Source: RHKX01 sp963826475
GTDB lineage: Bacteria; Actinomycetota; Thermoleophilia; Solirubrobacterales; 70-9
Direction of reading: 5' to 3'
Assembly (NCBI GenBank): GCA_963826475.1
Contig: CAWGXC010000003.1
Span: 868,001-932,000 of the forward strand
Length of the DNA: 64,000 nucleotides
In this document: positions 1 through 8,183 of the stretch, one piece after another
Position numbering within the stretch: the first letter of the stretch is position 1
How the letters are laid out: the number at the start of each line of letters is the position of its first letter
Position numbers and translations under genes: made by a program
The notes under the pieces: model-generated
Seen by the model: the letters and a program-made list of their open reading frames with translations, nothing else
Told to the model about the DNA's origin: nothing
Database searches by the model: none

Positions 1-202
1 CTCGAACGTCGCAACCCTTCCCCTGGACGCCTCCCTTTACGAGGCCGGCATGACCTCCCACGCGAGCGTCAACGTGATGCTCGGCCTCGAGGATGCCTTT
101 GACATCGAGTTCCCCGACCGCATGCTGACCCGGAACGTCTTCGAGAGCATCGGCTCGATCGCAGCGGCCATCTCCGAGTTGCAGCGGGAAGAGGCCGCGT
201 GA
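1..202 (+). CDS. Carrier protein, 3' part only (ACP-like)
   Basis: The reading frame enters from the left edge (second base) and ends in TGA, leaving the last 66 residues of a small carrier protein. The segment LEDAFDIEFPD matches the helix II region of acyl carrier proteins. The usual phosphopantetheine motif DSL is replaced by TSH, and the presumed attachment serine is the codon at 56-58. The stop overlaps the GTG start of the dehydrogenase gene as GTGA, so the two are probably translated together. Position beside an amino acid:[carrier protein] ligase makes it the likely acceptor of an activated amino acid, rather than the fatty-acid ACP, which is at 33691-33960. That role is inferred from context; the N-terminus lies outside the window. 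Confidence 0.8.
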   Translation, partial: SNVATLPLDASLYEAGMTSHASVNVMLGLEDAFDIEFPDRMLTRNVFESIGSIAAAISELQREEAA

Positions 203-1371
203 GCGCACCTGCCGAAGCGGACGCGGCCTTCCTGACAACGATCCGCCGGATCGCGGACGAGGTCGCCGGACCCAACGCCATCGACGTCGATCGCAATGCC
301 CGCTTCCCGGTTGAAGCCATCGACGCCCTACGAGGCGAAGCCGCCCTCTCGGCCTTCGTCCCCACCGAGCTCGGGGGCGGCGGCGTTTCCTTCGAGGCCA
401 TCGCGGCGGCCTGCTTCGAGCTGGGCAAGCGGTGCGGCGCCAGCGCGATGGTCTTCGCGATGCACCAGATCCAGGTGGTCACGATCGTCCGCCACCTCAA
501 CGAGGGCGGCTGGTTCGAGTCCTACCTGCGCGATCTCGCCTCCGAGCAGCGCCTGGTCGCCTCAGTCACCTCCGAGGTCGGCACCGGCGGCGACATGGGC
601 AAGTCCGTGGCCGGAGTCAAGACCGCCTCGGACGGCTCCTGCAGCTTCGTCAAGGAAGCCCCCACCGTCAGCTACGGCAGCTACGCCGACGACCTCTTCG
701 TGACCCTCCGGCGCAGCGAGGAGGCCGAGCCGGGCGAGCAGGTGCTCGTACTCGCGCTCAAGGATCAGATTTCGCTGGAGCAGAAGGGCACCTGGGATCC
801 GCTCGGGATGCGCGGCACCTGCTCGCCCGGATACGAGGTGAGCGCGACGTTCGCCGCCGAGCAGATTCTCCCGACGCCGTTCTCGACGGCGATGCCGGTC
901 TCGATGGTGCCGGTCTCCCACATCCTCTGGTCCCACCTGTGGCTGGGGATCTCGACCGACGCCTTCGACCGCGCCCGGGCCTTCGTCCGCGCCGCCGCCA
1001 AGCGCAAGCCCGGCGAGCTTCCACCGACGGCCGCTCGCCTCTCGCACTTGATGAGCGAGCTCTCCCTGCTCCGTGCCGAGGTCAGCTCCGCCCTTCGCGA
1101 GTTCGCCGAGGCCACGGATGCCGGCCGCGAGCGACTCTCGACGATGGCCGTCGTGCTCCGCTTCAACAACCTCAAGATCGCCGCATCCGAGCAGGCGCCG
1201 CGCGTCTGCCAGGGGGCGATGGGGGTCTGCGGCATCGTCGGCTTCAAGAACGACACGCCGTTCAGCGTCGGCCGCCACCTGCGAGACACGATGTCGGCGT
1301 CGCTGATGGTGGCCAACGAGCGGATCCACCAGACGAACGCCGGGCTGCTGCTGATCGCAAAGGACGTCTAA
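199..1371 (+). CDS. Acyl-CoA dehydrogenase-like flavoprotein
   Basis: A 390-residue protein with the general layout of the acyl-CoA dehydrogenase family: a helical N-terminus, a central beta region around residues 115-230 (SVTSEVGTGGDMGKS resembles the FAD-contacting strand), and a helical C-terminal domain with the conserved RHLRD near residue 362. The classic C-terminal EGT catalytic motif is not obvious; NERIHQ occupies that area. GTG start overlaps the carrier-protein stop. Some family members oxidise substrates tethered to carrier proteins (for example prolyl thioesters in pyrrole pathways), so oxidation of an aminoacyl thioester is a reasonable inference from the ligase next door. Substrate unknown. 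Confidence 0.8.
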   Translation: MSAPAEADAAFLTTIRRIADEVAGPNAIDVDRNARFPVEAIDALRGEAALSAFVPTELGGGGVSFEAIAAACFELGKRCGASAMVFAMHQIQVVTIVRHLNEGGWFESYLRDLASEQRLVASVTSEVGTGGDMGKSVAGVKTASDGSCSFVKEAPTVSYGSYADDLFVTLRRSEEAEPGEQVLVLALKDQISLEQKGTWDPLGMRGTCSPGYEVSATFAAEQILPTPFSTAMPVSMVPVSHILWSHLWLGISTDAFDRARAFVRAAAKRKPGELPPTAARLSHLMSELSLLRAEVSSALREFAEATDAGRERLSTMAVVLRFNNLKIAASEQAPRVCQGAMGVCGIVGFKNDTPFSVGRHLRDTMSASLMVANERIHQTNAGLLLIAKDV

Positions 1372-1375
1372 GCCG

Positions 1376-2308
1376 ATGGCCGAATTCCGCCCGGGCACAA
1401 CCGACCAGGCCGCATTCCTAGATCAGCTCATCGAGGCCGGACTACTGATCTCAAGCGGCGTTCCCGGCGTGTACGGGCGCGGCAGCGCATTCGAGCGTGT
1501 GCGCCTCGCATTCGACCGTCTCATCACCGAGGTCGCAAGTCCCGACGCCCCCGAATCCGTCGCCTTCCCCCCGGTGCTGCCTCGCAGGCAGCTCGAGTCG
1601 ATCGGCTACCTGAAATCGTTTCCCCACCTCGCGGGCAGCGTCTTCGGCTTCACCGGAGACGAGTCGGATGCGGCTGCGCAACACGATGCCGCGGCCCGCC
1701 ATGAGGACTGGAGCGGATTTCAGGAGATGACGGATCTCGTCCTCGTGCCCGCCGCCTGCTATCCGGTCTATCCGGCGATCGCCGAGCGCGGGCCGCTGCA
1801 ACCCGGCGGCGTCACGATCGACGCCGGCGCCTCCTACGTCTTTCGACGCGAGCCCTCCGGTGATCCCGCCCGGATGCAGATGTTCCATCAGCGCGAGCTC
1901 GTCCGCATCGGCGAACCGGAGGTGGTCAGTGAATGGCGCGACCTCTGGAGGGATCGAGCTGTGAGCCTCCTCCGACGCCTCGGCCTGGATGCCGTAGCCG
2001 ACGTCGCCGCCGATCCCTTCTTCGGTCGCACGGGGCGCTTTCTGGCCGCAAGTCAGCGCGAACAGGCCCTGAAGTTCGAGGTCTCCGCTCCGATCGCGGG
2101 GCCCGAGCCGACCGCCCTGGCCTCGTTCAACTACCACGAGGATCACTTCACGACGATCTACGGAATCGAGGTCGGCGACGGCGGGACCGCCCACACCGCG
2201 TGTCTCGGTTTCGGAGAGGAGCGGGTGGTCCTCGCCCTCGTTCGCGAGCATGGGGTCGCGCTCGAGGGCTGGCCCGAATCCGTGCGGAACGAGCTCTGGC
2301 CCCGATGA
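1376..2308 (+). CDS. Amino acid:[carrier protein] ligase (class II aaRS-like)
   Basis: A 310-residue homologue of the catalytic core of atypical seryl-tRNA synthetases without a tRNA-binding domain. Family enzymes, characterised in Bradyrhizobium and Agrobacterium, activate glycine or alanine with ATP and load it on the phosphopantetheine of a small carrier protein. Class II motif 2 is visible as MQMFHQRELVRIG (residues 167-179) and motif 3 as CLGFGEERVVLAL (276-288). The three expected zinc ligands are C128, E174 and C276, at nearly the same spacing as in the characterised enzyme. It starts 4 nt after the dehydrogenase stop and its TGA overlaps the ATG of the DUF1839 gene. Family assignment is firm; amino acid specificity cannot be read. 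Confidence 0.93.
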   Translation: MAEFRPGTTDQAAFLDQLIEAGLLISSGVPGVYGRGSAFERVRLAFDRLITEVASPDAPESVAFPPVLPRRQLESIGYLKSFPHLAGSVFGFTGDESDAAAQHDAAARHEDWSGFQEMTDLVLVPAACYPVYPAIAERGPLQPGGVTIDAGASYVFRREPSGDPARMQMFHQRELVRIGEPEVVSEWRDLWRDRAVSLLRRLGLDAVADVAADPFFGRTGRFLAASQREQALKFEVSAPIAGPEPTALASFNYHEDHFTTIYGIEVGDGGTAHTACLGFGEERVVLALVREHGVALEGWPESVRNELWPR

Positions 2309-3279
2309 CTCGGCAGTCCTCCACGATGGTGAGCCTGTGGGGCCTGGATCCCGCTGAGTACGTGTCCAACCCGTTGCATACCGGCGAACGCTCTTACCAC
2401 GAGACCAACTGCTACTGCGACATCGTCATCGAGCTCATCCACGCTCGCGGCGACGAGCCCTTGGCGGCGATGGGATTCACCACGAAGATGGACTTCGAGG
2501 GCGATCAGTGGACCTTCTTCAAGCCCCCCGAGGCCGACCTCGAGCGACTCTACGGCCTCGACATCCACGAGATGCAGCCGCATCGGCATTTGCCGACGCA
2601 GATCGCCGAGCAGATAGCCGCGGGTCGCACGATGACGGTGGAGATGGACTCGATGTACCTGCCTGACACCGTCGCCACCAGCTACCGGACCGAGCACGTG
2701 AAGAGCTCGGTGATCGTCGAGGCGATCGATCTCGGGGGCGAACGGCTGCGCTACTTCCACAACACCGGCTTCTACGAGCTCGCGGGGGCCGACTACCGCG
2801 GGCTCTTTCGGCTCGGCGAGTTCGCGTCACCCGACTCCCTGCCGCCCTACACCGAGCTGGTCCGCTTCGACGCCGGGCCGCAGCTCAGCGGGGAGGAGCT
2901 GCGCGCGGCCTCCCTCGATCTGACGCGGAACCACTTCGCGCGTCGCCCCTCGACCAACCCGTTCGAGCGCTTCGGCGCCCAGCTGGCCGCCGACCTGCCA
3001 TCCCTGCTGGAGGGTGACGCGACCGACTTCCACACCTACGCATTCGCAACCGTGAGGATGGCGGGCTCGGCCTTCGAGATCTGCGCCTCCCACGTCGAAT
3101 GGCTACTCGGCAGCAACGGCGAGGCCGCCGCGGCTTCGATGCGGGAGATCGTGGGGGGCTGCAAGCTCCTTTCGTTCAAGCTCGCCCGGCGACGACCCTT
3201 CGAGGTCGAGCCCGCTGCCGCCGGCCTCGCGGGGCACTGGGACGACGCCATGGGTGCCCTCGGCCCAGCGTTGGGCTGA
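2305..3279 (+). CDS. DUF1839 family protein
   Basis: A 324-residue protein I recognise as DUF1839, a bacterial family of unknown biochemical function that tends to accompany amino acid:[carrier protein] ligases. Start is the ATG overlapping the ligase stop (ATGA); the open frame extends further upstream but only inside the ligase gene. Visible features are an N-terminal NCYCDIVIELIHARGDEP, a DFEGDQWTFFKPP segment and a helical C-terminal third. There is no signal peptide or membrane segment, so it should be cytoplasmic. The neighbourhood suggests it acts on, or transfers, the aminoacyl group loaded on the carrier protein; this is inference from gene order alone. Confidence 0.8.
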   Translation: MTRQSSTMVSLWGLDPAEYVSNPLHTGERSYHETNCYCDIVIELIHARGDEPLAAMGFTTKMDFEGDQWTFFKPPEADLERLYGLDIHEMQPHRHLPTQIAEQIAAGRTMTVEMDSMYLPDTVATSYRTEHVKSSVIVEAIDLGGERLRYFHNTGFYELAGADYRGLFRLGEFASPDSLPPYTELVRFDAGPQLSGEELRAASLDLTRNHFARRPSTNPFERFGAQLAADLPSLLEGDATDFHTYAFATVRMAGSAFEICASHVEWLLGSNGEAAAASMREIVGGCKLLSFKLARRRPFEVEPAAAGLAGHWDDAMGALGPALG

Positions 3280-5823
3280 GTGGCGATGAGCGATTCCCCC
3301 GCAAGATCGGAACGTCGCGGAGACGCCGGGATCGACCTTCTCGGGGCGAACTGGGAGCTCGCGCCCGCATCTCCGGATGGCGTCGCGCCGGCCGATCTCG
3401 CCGAACTCGATTGGGTCGGCGCGAGGGTCCCCGGAACTGTCGCGGACACCCTGGGGCGCGATGCGTTCGGGGCCGGCGGGACCGAACGGGACACCGACGA
3501 CGAGGATTGGTGGTACCGGACCACCTTCGAAGCCGCCCGGGCAGCCACCGGCGAGGAGATCGTGCTTCGCCTCGATGGGCTCGCGACGGTCGCCACGGTC
3601 TATCTGAACGGGCGAGTCATCCTCGAAAGCGAGTCGATGTTCATCGCACATGTCATCGACGTGGGCGACCGGCTCCGCGGGCACAACGAGCTCGCCATCC
3701 GGTTTCACGCCCTGAGCCCGCTCCTGAAGCCCAAGCGCCGCCCGCGAGCACGATGGCGAACCAAGATCGTCCCCGACGGCAACCTTCGCTTCTTCCGCAC
3801 GAGCATCCTCGGACGCGCCCCCGGATTCGCTCCCGGACCGGCCGTGGTCGGCCCATGGCGTGCGATCTCGCTCCAGCGACGGGAGGGCTTCGTCATCGAT
3901 GCCCTTCAGCTTCGCGCTCGCCTCGTCGGCGACGATGGGGTACTCGACGTGCGAGGCCGCCTCCGCGCGCTGGCGGATTCGGAAATCCACAGCGCTGAGG
4001 TCGAGCTGACGGGACCGTCGGGAACCCATCGCGCCACGCTTGGCCTCACCGACGGCGCTCAGGGGGGCTTCGAGGGACGGGTGACGGTGCCCGACGTCGC
4101 CCGCTGGTGGCCGCACACGCACGGCGATCCGGTCATGCACGAAGTCCGGCTTCACCTCGACCTCGCCGCCGGCGCAATCGCCGTCGACGCCGGTCGGGTC
4201 GGCTTCCGGACCATCTCCTCCGGCGCCGACCCGGGCCACGAAGCGCCCGTCGACGGGCTCGACCTCCATGTCAACGATGTCGAGATCTTCGCTCGAGGCG
4301 CGGTCTGGACCCCGCTCGACCCACTTGGTCTGACCGCCTCCGAGGCGGAGCTGCGAACGGCCCTCGGAGACGCTCGGGACGCCGGCATGAACATGCTTCG
4401 CGTCCCCGGCATCGGCGCCTACGAGTCGGACACGTTCCACGACCTCTGCGATGAGCTCGGGATCCTCGTCTGGCAGGACTTCATGTTCGCGAACTTCGAC
4501 TATCCGATCGGCGATCCGACGTTCCGCTCCCTGGTGCAGGTCGAGGCGAATCAGCTGCTGGAGCGGATCGGTGGCCGCCCGAGCCTCGCCGTCCTGTGTG
4601 GCAACAGCGAGGTCGAACAGCAGATCGCGATGCTGGGCTTGGATCCTGAGATCGCTCGCGGCGAGCTGTTCGACGAGCTCCTCCCGGCCCTGGCGGAGGC
4701 CGCGTGCGTCGATGCCGTCTACCTGCCGTCCGCACCTTCCGGCGGTGTGCTCCCGTTCCGCTTCGACCGCGGCGTATCGAATTACTTCGGCGTCGGTGGC
4801 TATCGCCGGCCCCTCGAGGATGCTCGCCGTTCGGAAGTTCGCTTCGCCTCGGAGTGCCTGGCCATCTCGAACGTGCCCGCCTACGATCCGAAGCCGAAGG
4901 AGGGCGTCCCGCGTGACGTCGGGAGCGAGTGGGACTTCGAGGACGTACGCGATCACTATCTCGCGCTCCTCTACGAGATCGACCCCGCCTCGCTACGCGA
5001 GAGTGACCCGAACCGCTACCTCGAGCTCTCGCGGTCCGTGAGCGGTCAGGTCATGGCCTACGTCTTCGGTGAATGGCGCCGCGAGGCGTCGCCATCCGCC
5101 GGCGGCCTGGTGCTGTGGATGCGGGACCTCCAGGCTGGTGCCGGGTGGGGAGTGGTCGACCACGAGGGCACCCCGAAGGCCGCCTATCACCACCTGCGAA
5201 GGGCACTCGCTCCGGCAGCGGTGTGGATGACGGACGAGGGCTTGGCCGGGGTGGCCGTCCACCTCGTCAACGATGGCCCCGAGCCGCTTGCCTCCCGTCT
5301 TCGCTTGGCGCTCTACCGGAACCAGGAGCAGAAGGTCGAGGAGGTCACGAGGGAGATCGTGCTTGCCGCCCATGGCAGCGAGACGCTCGATGTCGAAGGC
5401 GTGATCGGCAGGTTCGTCGATGCCTCCTGGGCCTATCGATTCGGCCCCCCTCCCCACGACCTGATCGTCGCGACGCTCGAGCGCGAGGTCGGCGGCGGCC
5501 CTGAGCTCGTCTCCCAAGCGTTCCAGTTCCCGGCCGGGAGGCCCTCCGAGGTCCTCGAGGCCTCAGCGCTGGGCCTCACAGCGAGCATGCGGAAGGACGA
5601 CCTCGGGCTCGTCCTCGACGTGAGAAGCCGCCGCCTCGCCCACGGCGTCCGGATCGTCGGCGCGGGAATCGCCCCCGAGGACAACGCTTTCGACGTCGAG
5701 CCCGGAGGAGTGCGATCCGTGCGCCTGCGTCCCCGCGGACCGAGCGTGGAGGTCCCAGCGATCACGCTCCGGGCCATCAACCTCGAGGGAGCCGTTGAGG
5801 TCGATCTGGTGACCGATTCCTGA
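3280..5823 (+). CDS. Glycoside hydrolase family 2 protein (beta-mannosidase-like)
   Basis: An 847-residue cytoplasmic protein with the GH2 layout: an N-terminal jelly-roll (WWYRTTFEA, then GLATVATVYLNGRVI), an immunoglobulin-like domain, and a TIM barrel. The beta-mannosidase acid/base motif is present as LCGNSE, with E444 in the catalytic position, and the likely nucleophile is E525 in RFASECL. Both glutamates are retained, so activity is plausible. It begins with GTG directly after the DUF1839 stop (an ATG lies two codons in). No secretion signal is seen, so the substrate would be internal, such as a glycoside or glycoconjugate. Its place at the end of the carrier-protein operon suggests the product carries a sugar, which is inference. 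Confidence 0.85.
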   Translation: MAMSDSPARSERRGDAGIDLLGANWELAPASPDGVAPADLAELDWVGARVPGTVADTLGRDAFGAGGTERDTDDEDWWYRTTFEAARAATGEEIVLRLDGLATVATVYLNGRVILESESMFIAHVIDVGDRLRGHNELAIRFHALSPLLKPKRRPRARWRTKIVPDGNLRFFRTSILGRAPGFAPGPAVVGPWRAISLQRREGFVIDALQLRARLVGDDGVLDVRGRLRALADSEIHSAEVELTGPSGTHRATLGLTDGAQGGFEGRVTVPDVARWWPHTHGDPVMHEVRLHLDLAAGAIAVDAGRVGFRTISSGADPGHEAPVDGLDLHVNDVEIFARGAVWTPLDPLGLTASEAELRTALGDARDAGMNMLRVPGIGAYESDTFHDLCDELGILVWQDFMFANFDYPIGDPTFRSLVQVEANQLLERIGGRPSLAVLCGNSEVEQQIAMLGLDPEIARGELFDELLPALAEAACVDAVYLPSAPSGGVLPFRFDRGVSNYFGVGGYRRPLEDARRSEVRFASECLAISNVPAYDPKPKEGVPRDVGSEWDFEDVRDHYLALLYEIDPASLRESDPNRYLELSRSVSGQVMAYVFGEWRREASPSAGGLVLWMRDLQAGAGWGVVDHEGTPKAAYHHLRRALAPAAVWMTDEGLAGVAVHLVNDGPEPLASRLRLALYRNQEQKVEEVTREIVLAAHGSETLDVEGVIGRFVDASWAYRFGPPPHDLIVATLEREVGGGPELVSQAFQFPAGRPSEVLEASALGLTASMRKDDLGLVLDVRSRRLAHGVRIVGAGIAPEDNAFDVEPGGVRSVRLRPRGPSVEVPAITLRAINLEGAVEVDLVTDS

Positions 5824-5841
5824 TCGAGGCGCGAGTCCCGA

Positions 5842-6987
5842 CTAGCCGATGAGAATGCGCCTCGACTGAGTCGCCAGGCAGAGGCCGAGCGTCGGTTCCA
5901 GCGACTCGAGCGACCGCACGTAGTAGGAGCCCTTGCGCTGAACGGCGTCGATCGCATAGCGGCCTCTCGAGTCGGTTCTCGCCGCTCCGACCTTGCGCGT
6001 CTGACCGTGCCGCTTGGCGAGAAGGGTCACCTTCTTCACGGCGCCGCAGGCGCCCGCGGGCCTCAGCGATCCCCTGAACGAACCGCGCCGGAACTTAAGC
6101 CGCAACGCTCGCGGGATTCCGATACAGCCGTGGGTCTTGCCGTAGCCCGCAGCCATGGGGCAGTCGTCGATCGAGTCTGGGATGCCGTCGGCGTCCTGAT
6201 CGGCGGGACGGATATCGCTGAGGGCTACCGTCGAGGCGCCGTCGGGCGAGTTGCAGGGGATGAAGGCCGGTGCGTTCTCGGCATCTCCCGAATAGGTGAC
6301 CGTCCACCGATAGGTGCCGGTGGTGGGTGGTGAGAAGTCCCCCGATGCGAAGAAGCCGTTGTCGGAGACCTCAATCGGCCCGCTGTCGAATACCGCGGAG
6401 TGGGCGCAGTCGCCGTCCGCCGGACCGTAGGCACGGAAGGTGATCGTGCCACCCGGTCCATAGCCGTCGTAGAGCCCCGCGACGTCGTGGATGACGCCGC
6501 CGATGGTGGCGTCACTCGCATATGTCGCCAGGGCCGGTTGTGCCGCCGAGACCGTCGAGGCATCGCTCGTGCAGAACGGATCGATGCGGTCGTTGCCGGC
6601 ATCGCCGGAGTAGGAGACCTGCCAGCGGTAGACGCCGGCAGCGGAAGGCGTGAAGTCCTCCGATGATGCTCTGCCGTCAGCGCCGACGTCGATCGGCGCG
6701 CTCTCGTACACGGGGAAGCCGGTACACCCGGCGGAGTCGGGTCCGTAGAGGGCGAACGTGATCGTGCCGCTGATCGGAGGCGAACCGCCCGACAACGACG
6801 CTGCATCGTGAATCGATCCGCCGAGCGCCGCATCGCTCGCCACCGCCTCCAGGGTGGGGCCGGCGGCGGACGCCGCCACGGGAGCCAGCGCCCCGAGCGC
6901 CAGCGCGCCGAGCGCCGCGCGCAGAAGCAACTTCCTGCGCCGAGGCTCGCGCCTGACGGCGCAGGACGGAGTTCCGTGCCGCGTCAT
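5842..6987 (-). CDS. Secreted protein with two tandem beta domains and a calcium-repeat-like segment
   Basis: A 381-residue exported protein. I chose the ATG at 6987 because it places an Arg-rich n-region and a hydrophobic core (LLLRAALGALALGALAPVA) before an ASA-A cleavage site near residue 42; an upstream GTG would add 13 residues. Two homologous domains follow, about residues 44-148 and 151-258, each with a GTITF..YGP strand, a cysteine pair and a Y-RW-V-YSGDA end. A DQDADGIPDSIDDCP segment (263-277) resembles thrombospondin type 3 calcium repeats. The C-terminal 90 residues are basic. Likely cell-surface or extracellular; no function known. It converges on the GH2 gene with an 18-nt gap. 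Confidence 0.75.
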   Translation of the reverse strand: MTRHGTPSCAVRREPRRRKLLLRAALGALALGALAPVAASAAGPTLEAVASDAALGGSIHDAASLSGGSPPISGTITFALYGPDSAGCTGFPVYESAPIDVGADGRASSEDFTPSAAGVYRWQVSYSGDAGNDRIDPFCTSDASTVSAAQPALATYASDATIGGVIHDVAGLYDGYGPGGTITFRAYGPADGDCAHSAVFDSGPIEVSDNGFFASGDFSPPTTGTYRWTVTYSGDAENAPAFIPCNSPDGASTVALSDIRPADQDADGIPDSIDDCPMAAGYGKTHGCIGIPRALRLKFRRGSFRGSLRPAGACGAVKKVTLLAKRHGQTRKVGAARTDSRGRYAIDAVQRKGSYYVRSLESLEPTLGLCLATQSRRILIG

Positions 6988-7052
6988 CGCCAGAAGCGTA
7001 TACGGGCGCGGTCCGGGCCTCCCCACGAGATGCCGGGCGTCTCGTACTTCTG

Positions 7053-7086
7053 GGCGATTGACTCAGGCGCGCTGCGGCGATTGACT
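7053..7086. repeat. Two 11-bp direct repeats in a divergent intergenic region
   Basis: GGCGATTGACT occurs at 7053-7063 and again at 7076-7086, 23 bp apart, about two helical turns. They lie between the divergent secreted-protein and lipoprotein genes, so they could be operator sites. The second copy continues into GATC, giving ATTGACTGATC, which is also found in the palindrome at 47799-47814. Confidence 0.5.
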
Positions 7087-7123
7087 GATCGCAACAGCGT
7101 CCTCAACCGAAGGAGCCAGCGAG

Positions 7124-7642
7124 ATGGCCCTAGCAAAAGTGCTTCCGAGCCTGGTGTCTGCCGGCATCTTGGCGCTCGGTCTGATCGTCGGCGGCTGCGG
7201 CGGAAATGACGGGAGCGGAACCAGCGTGGCGGCGACGTCCGGTGCCGAGGGTGACCCCTCCGCCGATCCCGGAAGAGGGGGCGGGAAGATCGTAATCAAG
7301 ACGTTCGCTCACCTTGCGTCAATCACCGATACGGGCGAGGTCCTGGACGGCTCCACCCTCGGCGGCTCGCCTTTTTGCCTGCATGGAACGTTCACCGGTG
7401 GGCACGGCCATACCGACAACGGGTGGCTCGACCATACGTTCGAATGTCCTGATGGGAGCCTGTCGATCGCCTTCGATCCGCGCAACGAGAAGAAGCAGAG
7501 CGCGAGCGGTCCATGGGAAGTCCTCAGCGGCACCGGCGCATACGAGGGGATGGAGGGATCCGGCCGGTTCGAAATCAGGTTCCCCGCCGACCCGGCTGTG
7601 ATGGAGGGCCGAGAAACGTTCACCGGGAAGGTCTCCCAGTAG
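7124..7642 (+). CDS. Putative lipoprotein
   Basis: A 172-residue protein with a lipoprotein signal: a hydrophobic N-terminus (VLPSLVSAGILALGLIV) followed by lipobox-like VGGC with the cysteine at residue 25, then a Gly/Ser-rich linker. The mature part has two cysteines (PFCLHG and TFECPDG) and a LSGTGAYEGMEGSGRF segment like the repeated strand of dirigent or allene-oxide-cyclase-type beta barrels; that likeness is weak. AAGGAG about 9 nt upstream supports the ATG start. Expected to be anchored on the outside of the membrane. Function unknown. Confidence 0.7.
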   Translation: MALAKVLPSLVSAGILALGLIVGGCGGNDGSGTSVAATSGAEGDPSADPGRGGGKIVIKTFAHLASITDTGEVLDGSTLGGSPFCLHGTFTGGHGHTDNGWLDHTFECPDGSLSIAFDPRNEKKQSASGPWEVLSGTGAYEGMEGSGRFEIRFPADPAVMEGRETFTGKVSQ

Positions 7643-7659
7643 GCGAACTGTCCTCGAAA

Positions 7660-7733
7660 AGCGGCTGAAGGGACTCGAACCCTCGACCTTCTGCATGGCA
7701 AGCAGACGCTCTAGCCAACTGAGCTACAGCCGC
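7660..7733 (-). tRNA. tRNA-Gly (anticodon GCC)
   Basis: The reverse strand folds into a full cloverleaf: acceptor GCGGCTG/CAGCCGC (7 pairs), D arm GCTCAGTTGGCTAGAGC, anticodon stem TCTGC/GCAGA with loop TTGCCAT (anticodon GCC), and T arm with TTCGAGT. The discriminator base is U (7660), as in bacterial tRNA-Gly, and CCA is not encoded. A TAAACT hexamer (7745-7750, reverse strand) sits in a -10-like place upstream. Confidence 0.95.
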
Positions 7734-7784
7734 ACGAGTCCGGCAGTTTAGCGGCGGAGGTTGCGCCCGATGCCAGGCTTCGAG

Positions 7785-8183
7785 TCAGGCGGCATCGAGG
7801 GCTTCGTTGACGAGGCGGTCAGCCTCGGCGTTGTGCTCCCGCCGCACGTGCCGGATGGACCAGGAACCGGCCTCGGCGAGCTTGGCGTGCGCCTCGGAAT
7901 GGAGCTTGCGCAACCCGGCGTCCTTGACCTTGTATCTGCCCTGGACCTGCTTGACGATCAGCTCCGAGTCGCCGACGAGATCGAGCTCCGTTGCGCCCAG
8001 CATCAGGGCGCGTTCGATCCCGAGGATCAGGGCGCGGTACTCGGCGACGTTGTTCGTCGCGCGTCCGATGGTCTCACTGGCCTCATGGATGATCTCGCCG
8101 TCGGAATCGGAGACGACCGCGGCGATCGCAGCGGGACCGGGGTTACCGCGCGCCCCGCCATCGACGTGAACGGTCAACCTCAC
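7785..8183 (-). CDS. Ribonuclease HI family protein
   Basis: A 132-residue RNase H fold protein that cleaves RNA in RNA-DNA hybrids. All four acidic active-site residues are visible: D in VDGGARGNPG, E in NNVAEYRAL, D in LVGDSELIVKQVQG and D in NAEADRLVNEAL. The GTG start at 8183 overlaps the TGA of the upstream gene (GTGA); longer versions of the frame run inside that gene and are not credible. The short RNase HI form without an N-terminal hybrid-binding domain is common in actinobacteria. A second RNase H, RNase HII, is at 24661-25437. Confidence 0.92.
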   Translation of the reverse strand: MRLTVHVDGGARGNPGPAAIAAVVSDSDGEIIHEASETIGRATNNVAEYRALILGIERALMLGATELDLVGDSELIVKQVQGRYKVKDAGLRKLHSEAHAKLAEAGSWSIRHVRREHNAEADRLVNEALDAA

